Shown: positions 11,958 to 23,330 of the stretch, in pieces
Layout: every line of letters begins with the position of its first letter
How positions within the stretch are numbered: position 1 is the first letter of the stretch
Origin: Camellia lanceoleosa
Lineage: Eukaryota > Streptophyta > Magnoliopsida > Ericales > Theaceae
Assembly (NCBI GenBank): GCA_025200525.1
Contig: CM045768.1
Span: 52,460,925 to 52,524,924 of the forward strand
Direction: 5' to 3'
Length of the DNA stretch: 64,000 nucleotides
Made by a program: the position numbers and the translations under genes
The notes under the pieces: generated by a model
What the model was told of the DNA's origin: nothing
What the model saw: only the letters and a program-made list of their open reading frames with translations
The model's database searches: none

Positions 11958-14166
11958 AGAGTGACGCCATACTCAATACACCGTACAGATCTTAGTCTAG
12001 TCGCTTTCTAGCACCTAACCTGAATTCTCTATTTGCTCGCCTTCTAAGCGCCAAATGAGATCTCGCATCTGGCTAATCATAACAAGCACAACATGAAAAG
12101 TGGGTATTAACATCCATGTTTGGTCCTTATCACAACCTCATCTTGGTTGTAACCAAGGTGACATACATAATGGATAATTTAAGCCTCTCTTGACTCCAAA
12201 TTAAAATCAACCATTGGTCTCATCCTTGCTCGCTCCCAAGCACCAAGGGCGATTGCTCGTGTGAGTGAGCCAATCTTGCTTGCTGGCATCATCATCTGCT
12301 AATCATTATGACATAAACCATAATAGTGTCAACATCCCATCATCTCACAACAAATAAGTGATCGATTTTTTAAAAAAAACACGACCACAGTCTGCGCAAT
12401 TCTAGATTCCAAGCATAAGTCTTATCAGTACCTCTTGCGATAAGCATATACAACGGAATCCACCATTTGCGCCTCACATGAAGTGGTTCAAGATCACTAC
12501 CTCTTGCGCAATTACCTCTCTAAAGATATTTTGGTGACCAATTTGCGTTCATTCAAGATGGGCCCAACTAGCGCATTGAATCTTACAAGGAGCAAATTAA
12601 TATACCACTAGTAAAGCATTCTATCCACAGTATAATGAGCATGGTCAATGTCTAAACTACTCAGTTGACCATTTACCAAAGATAACACTTATCATGCCGA
12701 ATACGCCCACATAACATACTTTAGGCTCCCACAAAACAAAACAAAAAAAAAAAAAAAAAAACAAGGAATATAGGTCATCTGTTTCTCCCAAAGACAATCC
12801 GATGACTCACTCAATAGCTAAGGCTCTGGCTTTTACGGATAGGTAAGTTAATGGGTTTGCAATTTTGCATCTAGAATCATTCTAGGATATTCCTTATGTA
12901 AGTCATCAAAGACAAATCGGGAATTCTCCCAAAACAATCCCTAAGGATCGTACATCCGAGCATATAAATTACATCACCCATGTCTATCATATCTAAAACA
13001 AAGGACTGCCCACCCTAGGTGGCGACAACGTTATAAATTCCTGGCTCATAATGACTAAGTAAGGAAAAACTTTTTTTTGGACCATTGATCATGCCTCAGT
13101 GTCTTCATCGATCATCATTGGCCTATCATGGCTTGACAAAATCTAAGAACCACTATTTGGATAACTATTTTAGGCTGTAAAAGATTTATTAGAACTAGCA
13201 ACCTTTTTTGCGCTCCTAACTTTTCACCAAAGCAGAAGGTAAATCCCTACAGATCTACTTATCCAATTCTCCAACGATAAGTTGGGTCACAACGTCCATA
13301 AATCAATGTTCTGAACTTATGTCAATCATAGCCTAAGTCAAAATAACTTCACTCCCCAGGAGAAAGTCTTCTCATGGTCTACACCTTCCTCAATGGTGCA
13401 ACTTTTCGGTATCTAGCAAGTCTTATGCCTCAACAATGACTATCCAAATTGCACATAACTTTAGAACAGTTTCGCGTCATAATGGAAAGTCAATCAAATT
13501 ATAGAAATAGTTAATCCTCAAAGACTTTGTCTTAAACTATGCAACATTGATCCACTTTCTAAAAACAAGGGACTAGAGCCTTTGGTATTATCCTAGGCGC
13601 TTTATCATCTTGTGGAGCAATCATGAATGTTTCTCTCTCAATCACCCAGTGATGATGTGGAAAAATTTCACATTCGTTACCACGCAACTAAGAATGTAAA
13701 ATATTCTTCTCTAATGGAGTAATCCATTAGTAGGCACATCGCTCCCACTATCCTTAGGATATTGGAAATTTCTTTCCATTCTCAACTAGGCTACATAGAG
13801 CGTTATGCTTAGAATTCTCTATTTTATAAAGTTCCAAAACACTACTCACGTCACCTTTATTAAGAAAACTTTCTGTGACTTAGTTACACTTCCACAAAAC
13901 TGCTTACCTACATGCACATGACCCGGAGGGTTTACATGATGGCACACAATAATGCATCACATAACCCCAAGTGTTTACAAGACAGCATACAATAATGCGC
14001 CATAGAACCCTAGGTCTTAACTTCGCAACCTTATGAGAAGTAAAATAAAGATAAGCTGCTTGATGGTTATAGATCGCCCACAAATGGCTCTCTGCTAACC
14101 CATTACTTAAATGGAGTATAAATTCTGATATAGACGGCACTTAGTTAGGGATATAGGCAACAAACT
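11958..14166 (-). pseudogene. Outer-element interior with decayed pol (left part)
   Basis: Collinear with about 4902-7175 of the inner element. Minus-strand phrases match the same copia segments, including TPFK followed by the same TAA stop (14103-14105) and then WVS. Single-base indels and stops are frequent. The partial frame at 13904-14140 is a remnant of this region, read in a mixture of frames, not a gene. Confidence 0.6.
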
Positions 14167-14539
14167 TGTTAGACTTATTTATTTTGATGATTTATTTAAT
14201 TATGTTTTAATTTATTTGAAAGAAAAAAAATAGAATTCAAAATTTATTTTGATGATTTATTTAATTATATTTTAATTTATTTGAAAAAGAAAAATAGAAT
14301 CAAAATTTATTTTGATGATTTATTTGAAAGAGAAAAATAGAATCAAAATTTATTTTGATGATTATTTCTCACCTAAACTTTTATCCTAAATGTTGCTAGA
14401 ATGTATTTAATATTTGATTAAATCAGGAGTTCAAACAGTCCAAAACAAATGTACTAGTAGTTAATTTTATTGAGGTATTATTAATTTTAATTTGTAGAAA
14501 CATAATTCACCCCCCTCTTAGGTTGCTTTTTGGATAACA
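14167..14539. mobile_element. Solo LTR
   Basis: 373 bp starting TGTTAGAC and ending GGATAACA, with an exact 5-bp duplication AAACT (14162-14166 and 14540-14544). The inner element at about 7175 lacks it. It contains three to four imperfect tandem copies of a unit including TTTATTTTGATGATTTATTT (14180-14355) and a C-rich phrase CACCCCCCTCTTAG near one end, as seen in copia-type LTR ends. Its parent family is not otherwise present in the window. Confidence 0.8.
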
Positions 14540-14544
14540 AAACT

Positions 14545-17500
14545 AAAGTGCAATTCCCAATTGGGAAACATTTTGCGCTATCATCCACCTAACATTAACA
14601 ATACTTAATTCATTATGTCTACTACACCATTGTGTTGTTGAGTACTAGGAATAATCAATTTTCTAAGCATCCATTTCTCTTCATAGAGCTTTCTAAAATA
14701 ACTCAAATAGTTACTCACCACCTTGGTCAAAACTAAAAAGCACGAAAACTCTTATTTGATTGATCTCGACCTCATATGTGCAATGTCAAAAAATTATCTC
14801 AAAACTTTTGACTTATGGGAGATCAAATAGTCTTGACTTAGATGTGTATCGTAATCTATAAATGTATCGAGATTGAGGCTAACTATCATACCCTTACACA
14901 TATCCAGTCACAAATATCATAGTGGACTAAATGTGCCAATACAAATGTCTTTCTACAGCTTTCTTACTTACTTGTACGCAACCATTGCGAACAAAGTTAC
15001 ACATTCATATGATAGCAGGATGTGACAAGCGAGTGGGTCCGAAAGGGCCTACTCAAACCATCCATGTCATCTTCTCATTAATGTGATTAAGTATAATAAA
15101 CCACCGGTTCATGACCAATGTCATAAACTAATTCCAATCATCCTAATGTGTGAGTCCTCGAAGACAAGTTTTAAAGGGTTAGGCCTAACTAGCTGATGAC
15201 TCACGACTAATTCATATTCACTAGATCATAAAAGGATGTCATGGAGATATCAAGTGCGCCTAAGTCACAAATTTAACTAGTAAGTGCTAATCCCCTGCAC
15301 CTTCAAGTTAATTTTATTCTCCATACACTTTACTGCATCTAGTTGAAAGATGATGATACTCCTCTTGTTATCTCTGTTTCTCGCTTCATAATTACTTGCA
15401 ATTAATTCTACTATCCACAAGAATGAGAGAATAAGCTATCAATCTATGACAGCTTCTAAAGTAACTTAAGCGCGAATTAAACTAAAGAGTCTAATTCAAC
15501 ACAATGCTCTCACAAACGATGCGTCAAATTCTTAGAGTCATAACAACCTTGTCGGCCTTGACCTTTTCATTATTATGCTACAACGTTTGCGCTTAGTGGT
15601 AAACGTTATTTAGAAACGTTTGCCTTGCTAAGGAGTCTGGACAGTAAGTGTCCAGACTTAGACAAGTTGGCAATGCTAATAGATTTTGCAGCCACTTGGC
15701 GCTAATCTTTTCACTTAGTGTTAATAGATTTTGCTACTACTAAGCGCTAATATTTAACTTCAAGTGATACTTCAATACACACTATTATAGCGCGTGAAAT
15801 TTTGCTCCATCCACTCCCAATAGTTGGGTAGAGAGCAAAACACTGCTCATACTGGCTACTCATCTTACACTTAATGACTAACTCATTTAAACTTGCATTT
15901 CTTCGATGACGTGACTCTTAAATGTTATTTCATCCAATGATGCAACATCATTGCAAGTCAAATTACAAAGTCAATCCACGCAGCTTAATAGTCAAGATCA
16001 TATACAGATCTATTGAGGGCTTACTAATTTCACAACTCCAAAACTCGCCAATCAAAGCTACGTCGTGTGCCGCTAACCATAGCGCACACATCAATTTTTA
16101 TTATGCCAAACAAGGCAACAAAACTACGGCAACTTTGAGTCATGTTTCCTTACTTTGGCTAAATTAAGGTCTGACCTAAAATCTCCAAGACTTTTGCTCA
16201 TCTAAAGAAAAAGATTACATTGTTCACATTTGAACATCTCTACTAAGTCTAGGTCAACCAAATTAACTTCCATAAACTAAATCAATTTAGAGAGAAATTC
16301 GCATTGGGATTAATTTGATTAGCATAATATAATTTTGCTGCAAAAAAATCTAAATTAAATAGTGACAATATTACACAAGTCGCAAGATCGAAAATCCGCG
16401 ATGCTCGTAATCATCTCTTGTGCCACAGGTGACAATTATCCAAAAATTTAATTTAATTCATGCGCAAAATATTAGTTTTCGGGAATAAATCTACAAAAAT
16501 TTCTCTCAACCGAACAACCTTCTACTGACTATGGCATGTCTAAAAGCATAATAAAATATTATAATTCTATACAATAGCATCTTAATCTAGACTCACAATC
16601 AACTCATGCTATGTTACATTTAATAATGGAATTTAAATAAAAAATAATTAATCATGCTATTCTAATTACAACATATTAGAAACTCTAGGCAAAAAGTAAC
16701 AATGTGTTGTGTTTAATATTCAGATTATGCCATAACAGAAAGTATATCACTTTCTGGAATTTTTTTGGAATTTTCTGATATTTTCTGAAATTTTAAATAA
16801 TTAATAAATACACATAAAATCAGAAATAAATATTCCAGAATATGAAAAAATGCAACAGTCATACCAGTAAATAGTAAACCATTACATTAGTCTACTGTAA
16901 AAATTTCAGCCTCAGAAATTTGGTAATGCAACACCAGAAGCAATTTAAAGCAGAAATAATGAATTATTATCTCAGAAAAAATATTTTTTACTTTCATAAA
17001 ATTTTAAAAATTTTACAAAAGATAAAAAATTTAATTCTGAAACCAACAGTACCAACCATGCTTAAAAAAAATCTATAACAAACTATTTATGATCATTTAA
17101 CGCGATTCTAGATTTAAAAAAAAAAAACAAATAGAGCCTTAGAGCCAAGCCAGCGTGAAAAAAAAAAAATGGCTCAGCGCGGCTCAGCGCCGCTCAACCT
17201 AGCACGACTCGGAGCGAGGCGGCTCAACGCTGCGCATCTTGGCTTGCCACACGGTGTGCACGTGGCAGCGCACGTAGCGCGGCTTAACGCACGCGTGGAA
17301 GAGCGCAAGTCGCGGCCGTGGATAACGCGGACAACGTGCGCGTGGTGGCACGTGGCAGCACATGGGAAGTGCGCCTGGCGCATGCTGATGCCTGGCAGCG
17401 CGTGGCCGCCGCTGACGACATCATCTAGTGCGTGCGGCTCACGTGCCGCCTTCCGAGGTGTTTTCTAGTCCAATTTTGGTTCTTCCGGACTCCATTTTCC

Positions 17501-18025
17501 AAAATAAAAGCATTTGTGGTCTTAAAAATAACATTTAATGAACATAAAAAATGAGGTGAATTACACTCTCTCTCTAACGGAGAGTGGAAGTGCAGAAATC
17601 CTGCACTTCATCTTCTTCCTTAAGCCGTCAAAAAATCAAAACGAACCCAAATTAAGGTTTGATGTATCTCATTAATCGTAAATCCAAATCTAACAAATAA
17701 CATACGGTTTCGAAGGTCTCGAAACAAGGATTCTAAATATGTAAAATTTGTAGATTGAAATTAAAGCATGTAAAACCATCATGCATATAAAGTTTCTGAA
17801 AAAAAATATGGGTCTCCATTTTTCTTGAAATCTAACCGTTGGATTTTCATAAAACTTTGCAGATAAGTTCTATATTAAATATACTACAATATATATAAAT
17901 TTCAGGTCGATCGAAAGAGATAGTTTGAAAAATTATTAATTTTCATGCATATATCGTTTATATATTTATATTAAATTATACACTTATTTTAATGCAAAAA
18001 AAAAAGTACGAAAACACCCATTAAG
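14545..18025 (-). pseudogene. Outer-element interior (right part): decayed integrase to leader
   Basis: Collinear with about 7177-10244 of the inner copy, with several small deletions (for example around 15620) relative to it. Near 14730 the DQGGE phrase of integrase is followed by a stop on the minus strand. From 17160 it contains the GC-rich leader island and then about 480 bp (17540-18020) with no counterpart in the inner copy. No functional frame. Confidence 0.6.
17165..17455. other. GC-rich island in the leader of the outer element
   Basis: About 290 bp of strongly GC-rich sequence with repeated GGCTCAGCGC, CACGTGGCAGC and similar words, in an otherwise AT-rich element. It sits at the same place as the shorter island at 9892-10025 but the two are not simple copies, so the segment evolves fast or was acquired separately. 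Open frames on both strands (17169-17468, 17174-17383) are by-products of the base composition. Confidence 0.6.
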
Positions 18026-18037
18026 GCTCTGATACCA
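18026..18037 (-). other. Primer-binding site (initiator Met tRNA) of outer element
   Basis: GCTCTGATACCA is the complement of TGGTATCAGAGC, the usual plant LTR-retrotransposon primer site for the initiator Met tRNA. One base separates it from the LTR beginning at 18039. The inner element has the same site at 10245-10256. Confidence 0.85.
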
Positions 18038-18038
18038 A

Positions 18039-18486
18039 TGTCAATCAAGTATAATGCAACGGGTAAAAATTTCAAATCATACCTTAGGTGATAGAACATG
18101 AAGCGAAGAATCTTGTGGGTAAATCACGTGCTTCAAAAATGCGAACAACGAACTCCCAACAGTGGAGTAATACTACAATATGAGTATCACCCACACTAGT
18201 TTGTTTTTCATATGGGAGAGAGTTAGAGAGAGCGCCTAGGAAAAAGGTTATGGATAAAAACACATAACGTATATGATATTCTATATAATCAAATATATAA
18301 CAATCAATATCTATCTATCCATCTATCCATATCTCTTGATAAGATATGGTAAATATAAATATTGATTGTGAGGTTATCCAAATAATTCAAATTCAAATTC
18401 AAACTTAAATGAATAATTTAATTGATTATGGGTCATGCCACATGGACGTCCAAATTCGGGTTCAATACCTGATCCAATTTGCAACA
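18039..18486 (-). repeat. 5' LTR of outer copia-type element
   Basis: 448 bp, starts TGTCAATCAAG and ends TTGCAACA, followed by the CATTC target duplication. It is visibly more diverged from its partner (2943-3421) than the inner pair is, so the outer insertion is older. Confidence 0.85.
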
Positions 18487-20749
18487 CATTCCGTACAATG
18501 TATGACATGTAGGAATAAATATTAAATATAATAGTAATACTAACTTAATAATATCCCTAAATATCAAAAGAGGGCAAATAAATTTAGGTGAACACTTTTT
18601 GTCGTCCATTACATGAAGGAAAATGAATTTTTTTTTTTTAAATATACAAAATTTATTTTAAAAAAATGACATGACAATGATATTTTGAAAAAGAAAACCA
18701 TTTTGATGGGTTTTTAATTTAAAATGAGAGAACTTAGAATTGCCACATAATTCTAAATTAAAATTTTGTATAAATTTTTTATTTACATAGCACTAATGTC
18801 AAATAAATCATGTAATTTGACAAAGGCTTAATGCCAACTTGGGCTTCATTTGTCCAAGCTAAAAAGCTAATTTTTATTTTATTTTAAAACTATCTAGCTT
18901 CGTCTTACGATAGTAAAAAGTTTATTTTGTAAAAAAGGCTTTAATTTATTTGATAAATTCATTTTTTTTCCTTCAAAGAATCTACTTCAATCACTTTAAA
19001 AAATAATTTAAAAAATTTAAAATTGTATTAAACAAACAAACCTTTTTTTTTTAACATTGACCTTTTGTAAGTTTGTTTTTAATTAATAAATTATTTTGTA
19101 ACGCAGCCCTGGGATGTTGGCTTTTTTATTACAATAATTAAAAAGTCAAAGAAATCAAAATGTGCATGGCATGGAACATACCTTTAAAAATTAAGAAACT
19201 TTTATATTAATTTGAAAAGATCAAATTACCCTCATAAATGAGTAAGGTAGGGTTGAACTAGTTTTTGTTTATTTTTAAAAAAATATAAATTATGAAATAA
19301 TATTAGGGATTATGAAAAAAAATCATGAAATGTATTATGAAGATTTTTCATCCGTCGATTAGTATATGGTGTTTTATTGTATGTATAATCTAAAAGTGGA
19401 GAATATTTTATAATCGTTTTCATAATTCATAGCATTACTCTAAACTATAAACACGTTTGGTTTGAAGAGTAATGTTAGGTATTATGAAAATGTTTGAAAA
19501 ATTTTAAAACATAAACTAAAAAATATGTTTATTCAAGTCTAAAATATTTATATTTATTTTTTATTATTTATGATAATGGAATCAAACACATTATAATTGA
19601 AAAAAAAAATTAATTAAAAAATTTATTTGAAAAAAAAAAAAATTATTAGTCAAAATTTTAAATTTATGTTTAAAAATTAACGTAAACTCATTTTTTGAGT
19701 TTACATTTTTTTCTCAAATTTACTAACTGAGACGACCATTTATAAACTAAAAATTATCAAATAAATTTTTATAACAATTTTTTAAATTTTTGTCTGAAAA
19801 CGAAATAGTTATCAATCATAAACTATTTACAAATAGAAAATTCAAGTAAGAAACAAACAGAAGTAAGATATCAGTATTTCACGTTTTTGTATGCAATTAA
19901 AATTTTCATTTCTAAATTGAATAAAAAAAAATAATACGAGTTGAATTTCTCCAAAATTTACATTATAACTTGTGAAAATTTAAAGAGCTTGTGGGGCTTA
20001 TCATGAATTTTGTTTTAATGATTCAAATTATTTATTTTGTAAAACTCTTAATATATATCATTTATTTAATAAAAAATTAGTTTAATCAAATAATCGTAAT
20101 ATTTTTATTTTATCGCATTTATCTCTGAAAAAAAGGATAACAAATATATTTTTGAGAATATATCTTTTAATTTTATAGAGCTAAACATTATAAAAGCAAA
20201 AGTTATGATTATTAAATCGGCTTAATTTTTTTCATGGATGATATACATTTGAGTATCTTATAAAATAAACAATTCAAATTATCGGAAGAGGAATCATAAC
20301 AAGTCCTATGAACACTCAAGTTATCTCAGGTTAAAAAATAAATATGAAAGAAATTAATTATTTTCATCTCCCGTTACAAAAGCCATAAAGTGAGGTTAGA
20401 TATCAATTTAGAAAGATAAATGAAAAATATAAATGATATGTGAATCCATTTTTCTCTTCTCTTTCTTTTTTTCCAAACCTCTGCCAAATTCATGAACCAA
20501 ACAGCGCATAAAAATAAAATAAAACAAAAACAATCCCAACCTGAACCTCATTAATTAACTGGGTTTTAATCCCAAATTCTTAATAAAGTCCTAAAAAAAC
20601 GCCTAAACGCAGACTGCGATACACAGCCTTCTTCCTAACAGTTTGGCATAAAAGTAGTTTCAGTTCAACCTCCCTTCCCTCTCTCTCTCTCTTCTCCCAT
20701 TCATTGAACCCATCCATTCACCTCTTTACTCCTGCATTTCCTGTCTCTG

Positions 20750-20780
<31 letters not shown>

Positions 20781-20784
20781 AGAA
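18487..20784. other. AT-rich intergenic region upstream of the ethylene-receptor gene
   Basis: No gene is supported. The sequence is AT-rich with poly-A/T runs and repeat-like phrases. The part nearest the gene carries a TATA-like CATAAAAG (about 20647) and a pyrimidine-rich stretch with a long CT run (about 20680-20781), typical of a plant 5' leader. Transcription start is not defined. Confidence 0.5.
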
Positions 20785-21081
20785 ATGTCTACTTCCCCCC
20801 TCCCTCTGCCCCAACTTCTCCTCAGTCCCTCCCAATACCCTTCTCATCACCCACCACCATGTCTTCTTCTTCTTTTTCTTCTTCCTCCTGCGATGAAAAC
20901 GACGCCGTCTTTTTCCTCCCCAACACTGTCTCCTTCTGGACCCTCCAAGACATCAACCATTGCCAGAAACTCAGCGAACTCCTCACCTCCCTCTCCTTCT
21001 TCTCCATTCCCCTCGAATTCCTCTTCTTCCTCTCCTCCTCCTTCTTCTCCTCTTCTCTCTTCCCTCACCGCAAATTCATGA
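20785..21081 (+). other. Upstream ORF overlapping the receptor start out of frame
   Basis: An ATG at 20785 (G at -3) lies 74 bases before the receptor ATG in a different frame. It opens a 98-codon frame that overlaps the first 223 bases of the receptor coding region. If the transcript starts upstream, ribosomes would need leaky scanning or another start to make the receptor. The encoded peptide is Ser/Pro/Leu low-complexity, so it is unlikely to be a functional protein. Confidence 0.4.
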
Positions 21082-23330
21082 CCCAGTTCGCTGCCTTCAT
21101 GGTCCTCTCTGGGGTAACCCACTTCGTCTCTGCTTTCACTCACTCACACCACTCGTTCCAACTCTTGTTCATTTTAACCCTCTTTAAAATCTTCACTGCT
21201 TTGCTATCTTGCGCCACCTCGTTCGAGCTAGCAAAGCTCATACCTCGCATGATGGGAGTCATGGTCAGACAGGGTCTGTTGGTGACGAAGACCAGAGAGG
21301 TGGATCGTGAGATTGGGTTGATGAGGAAGCAGGCGGAGGCCAGTTGGCTCGCCCTCATGCTGAGTCGGGAAATTCGTAAATCGCTGGATCGTCGCACCGT
21401 TTTGGAAACCTGTGTGGCTGAGTTGTCCAAGGCTTTCTCGTTGGACAACTGTGCCATTTGGTTGCCGGATGAGTCGAACACGGCAATGGTACTGAGTCAC
21501 GAGTCGAGAAGGACGATTTACGAGCCTCTGTGCGTTCCTATTGATGACCCAGAAATGGCTGAGATTTTGGCGCGAAAGGGGGTCGGATTTTTAAAGCTGA
21601 ATTCGAAGCTGGGAAACGGGGTGGCGCCGGGGGTGGCGATTAGGCTGCCGGCGGTGGAGCCGTGTTATGGGATTCTGGTTTTGGTCTTTCCGGAGGAAGG
21701 AGATAGAATTTGGAGCTCCGCGGAGCTCCAAATTGTGGAAGGAGTGGCTGATCAGGTGGCCGTGGCGTTGTCACACGCTGCAATCATCGAAGAGTCATTG
21801 CTTATCAGAGAGAAGCTTATGGAGCAGAACATTGCTTTACACAGGTCTAAAGAACTGGCCATGAATGCTAATGAAGCAATGTGTTCGTTTTGGGCCGTGA
21901 TGAGTCGAGAAATGATCAGGCCAAGCCAATCAATCGCTGCGATTATGTCAGTTCTTCAGATAGAGAATTGGGTGTCTGAAGAACAGAGGAAGATAGTTGA
22001 TACTATGGCAAAGGTGGGTCTACTGTTGTCTGGTTTGATTGAAGATGCGACTGGTGATTCGGGTTTGGGTTGCAGTAGGATAGAGTTGAAGTCTCATGCT
22101 TTTAGCCTCAATTCGATGTTGAAGGAGGTTGCAAACGTTGGGAAGTTAATGTGTGATATCAGAGGCCTGAATTTTGAAATTCAGGTTTGCGGGAAGGTGT
22201 CAGGACAGGTGATTGGGGATGAAATGAGGATCATTCAGGCCATTTTATTGATGGTTGTTAAGATTTTGGGTTTTCAAGAATGTGGCACTGTTTTTGTATC
22301 TGTAGTTGTAGAAGATGGTTCTCAGGAGTGGAAGCAATATGTATGCAAGGGATTGGTTCTCTTGAAATTTGAAATCCGTGGAGTTTACTCGGGAAAAAAC
22401 TACCCGAGTTTGTTGCAAATGCGAAAGAATTTCGAGAACAACAGATATGAAGACAGAAATCCTTGGAATGGTTTCAGCATTTGTGAAAAAATGGCCAAGG
22501 TGAGCACTGGCTGCTTTGTCTCTGCATAGGTAAATTTGTGTGTTAATTATAGAGATTTTAAACTATGGATAAATATCAAACTTTGGTTTTTACATGTATC
22601 TGATATGAATGTATTGTTGCATTCTTGTGTTTATTGTATATAGATACATATACAGGATTAACTTGATTCAGTGTCTATGGAGGCTCGGAAAATTTAGATG
22701 TCTATGTTATCGAAATCTGGTGTTGTAAGCTTACTATTGTTGAACTTTTGGTTTGTGAATATGCAGCTCATGAATGGGAGTGCATCAATTGGCCACAACT
22801 CAGAAGACCTAAGTAGAACCTTGAAACTGACAATCAGATTACCCATTCGACATTCACATGGAGGTCTTGTTCAACCGAGGCTTATGGACCCTGAGACTGT
22901 GCGGTGCCTTTTGAAAGGAATGAAAACAATCCTTGCAGATAGTGATGGTTTCAACCAATATGCTACCAGGAAGCTTTTAGAAAACATGGGATGTCATCTA
23001 ACAACTGTGTCGTCTTGGGGCCAATGCTTGGAAACGCTTCGTTCAAGCAAGAACTACTACCATCTACTACTAATAAACCTAGACATTTTTGAGGAAGAGG
23101 GTAGTGAAGTGATAGATCAGATAAGAAAATTAAGATTGGAAAGCTGCCTTCGAATAGTTGTGTTGACATCAAGGTCTGACAGGGATATCTGGGATAGGTG
23201 TGTTCAGTATGGATTTCATGGTGTTATTTGCAAGCCTATTGTTTTGCAAGAGATGGAAGATGAGTTGCAAAGGATTTTTCACCAAACAAGGGTACACTCT
23301 CCTCCTATACAAAACAACTGGAATGACTAA
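20859..23330 (+). CDS. Subfamily-2 ethylene receptor (ETR2/EIN4-type), divergent
   Basis: Exons 20859-22499 (547 codons) and 22767-23330 join in phase through a GT-AG intron, giving 734 residues. The start ATG has a strong context (CCACCATG). Order: short N-terminus, three membrane segments (about 40-135), GAF domain (about 170-310), a kinase-like region (about 340-545) and a receiver (about 598-720). Phrases such as FFSIPLE, THF, LDRRTVLE and VADQVAVALSHAA identify the family, which sits in the ER membrane and represses ethylene responses until ethylene binds. Unlike typical members (about 760-775 residues) it lacks an obvious signal segment. By alignment with Arabidopsis ETR1, Ser84 replaces copper ligand Cys65; His88 (His69) is kept. 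Glu40, Phe47 and Met81 replace Asp25, Tyr32 and Ile62. Arg350 occupies the kinase His position, the N and G boxes are absent, and Asn651 replaces the receiver phospho-Asp. The frame is intact, so it does not look like a simple pseudogene. Confidence 0.9.

Larger units (their letters stand above)
2943..18486 (-). mobile_element. Outer Ty1-copia-type LTR retrotransposon, decayed, containing nested insertions
   Basis: The element is bounded by related LTRs (2943-3421 and 18039-18486) that begin TGT and end ACA. It is flanked by an exact 5-bp duplication CATTC (2938-2942 and 18487-18491). The complement of a Met-initiator tRNA primer site (GCTCTGATACCA, 18026-18037) adjoins the right LTR, so the element reads on the minus strand. 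Minus-strand translation of the interior gives scattered copia integrase and reverse-transcriptase phrases broken by stops and frameshifts. A second family member (3776-10709), a hAT element (11034-11957) and a solo LTR (14167-14539) were inserted later. It cannot encode functional proteins. Confidence 0.85.

Noticed and set aside
17169..17468. 99-codon GC-rich open frame
   Set aside because: It lies in the GC-rich leader of a retroelement, both strands are open, composition is Ala/Arg/His low complexity, and the inner copy lacks it.
20847..21143. 98-codon Glu/Gly-rich minus-strand frame across the receptor start
   Set aside because: It is the antisense shadow of the Ser/Phe-rich receptor N-terminus.
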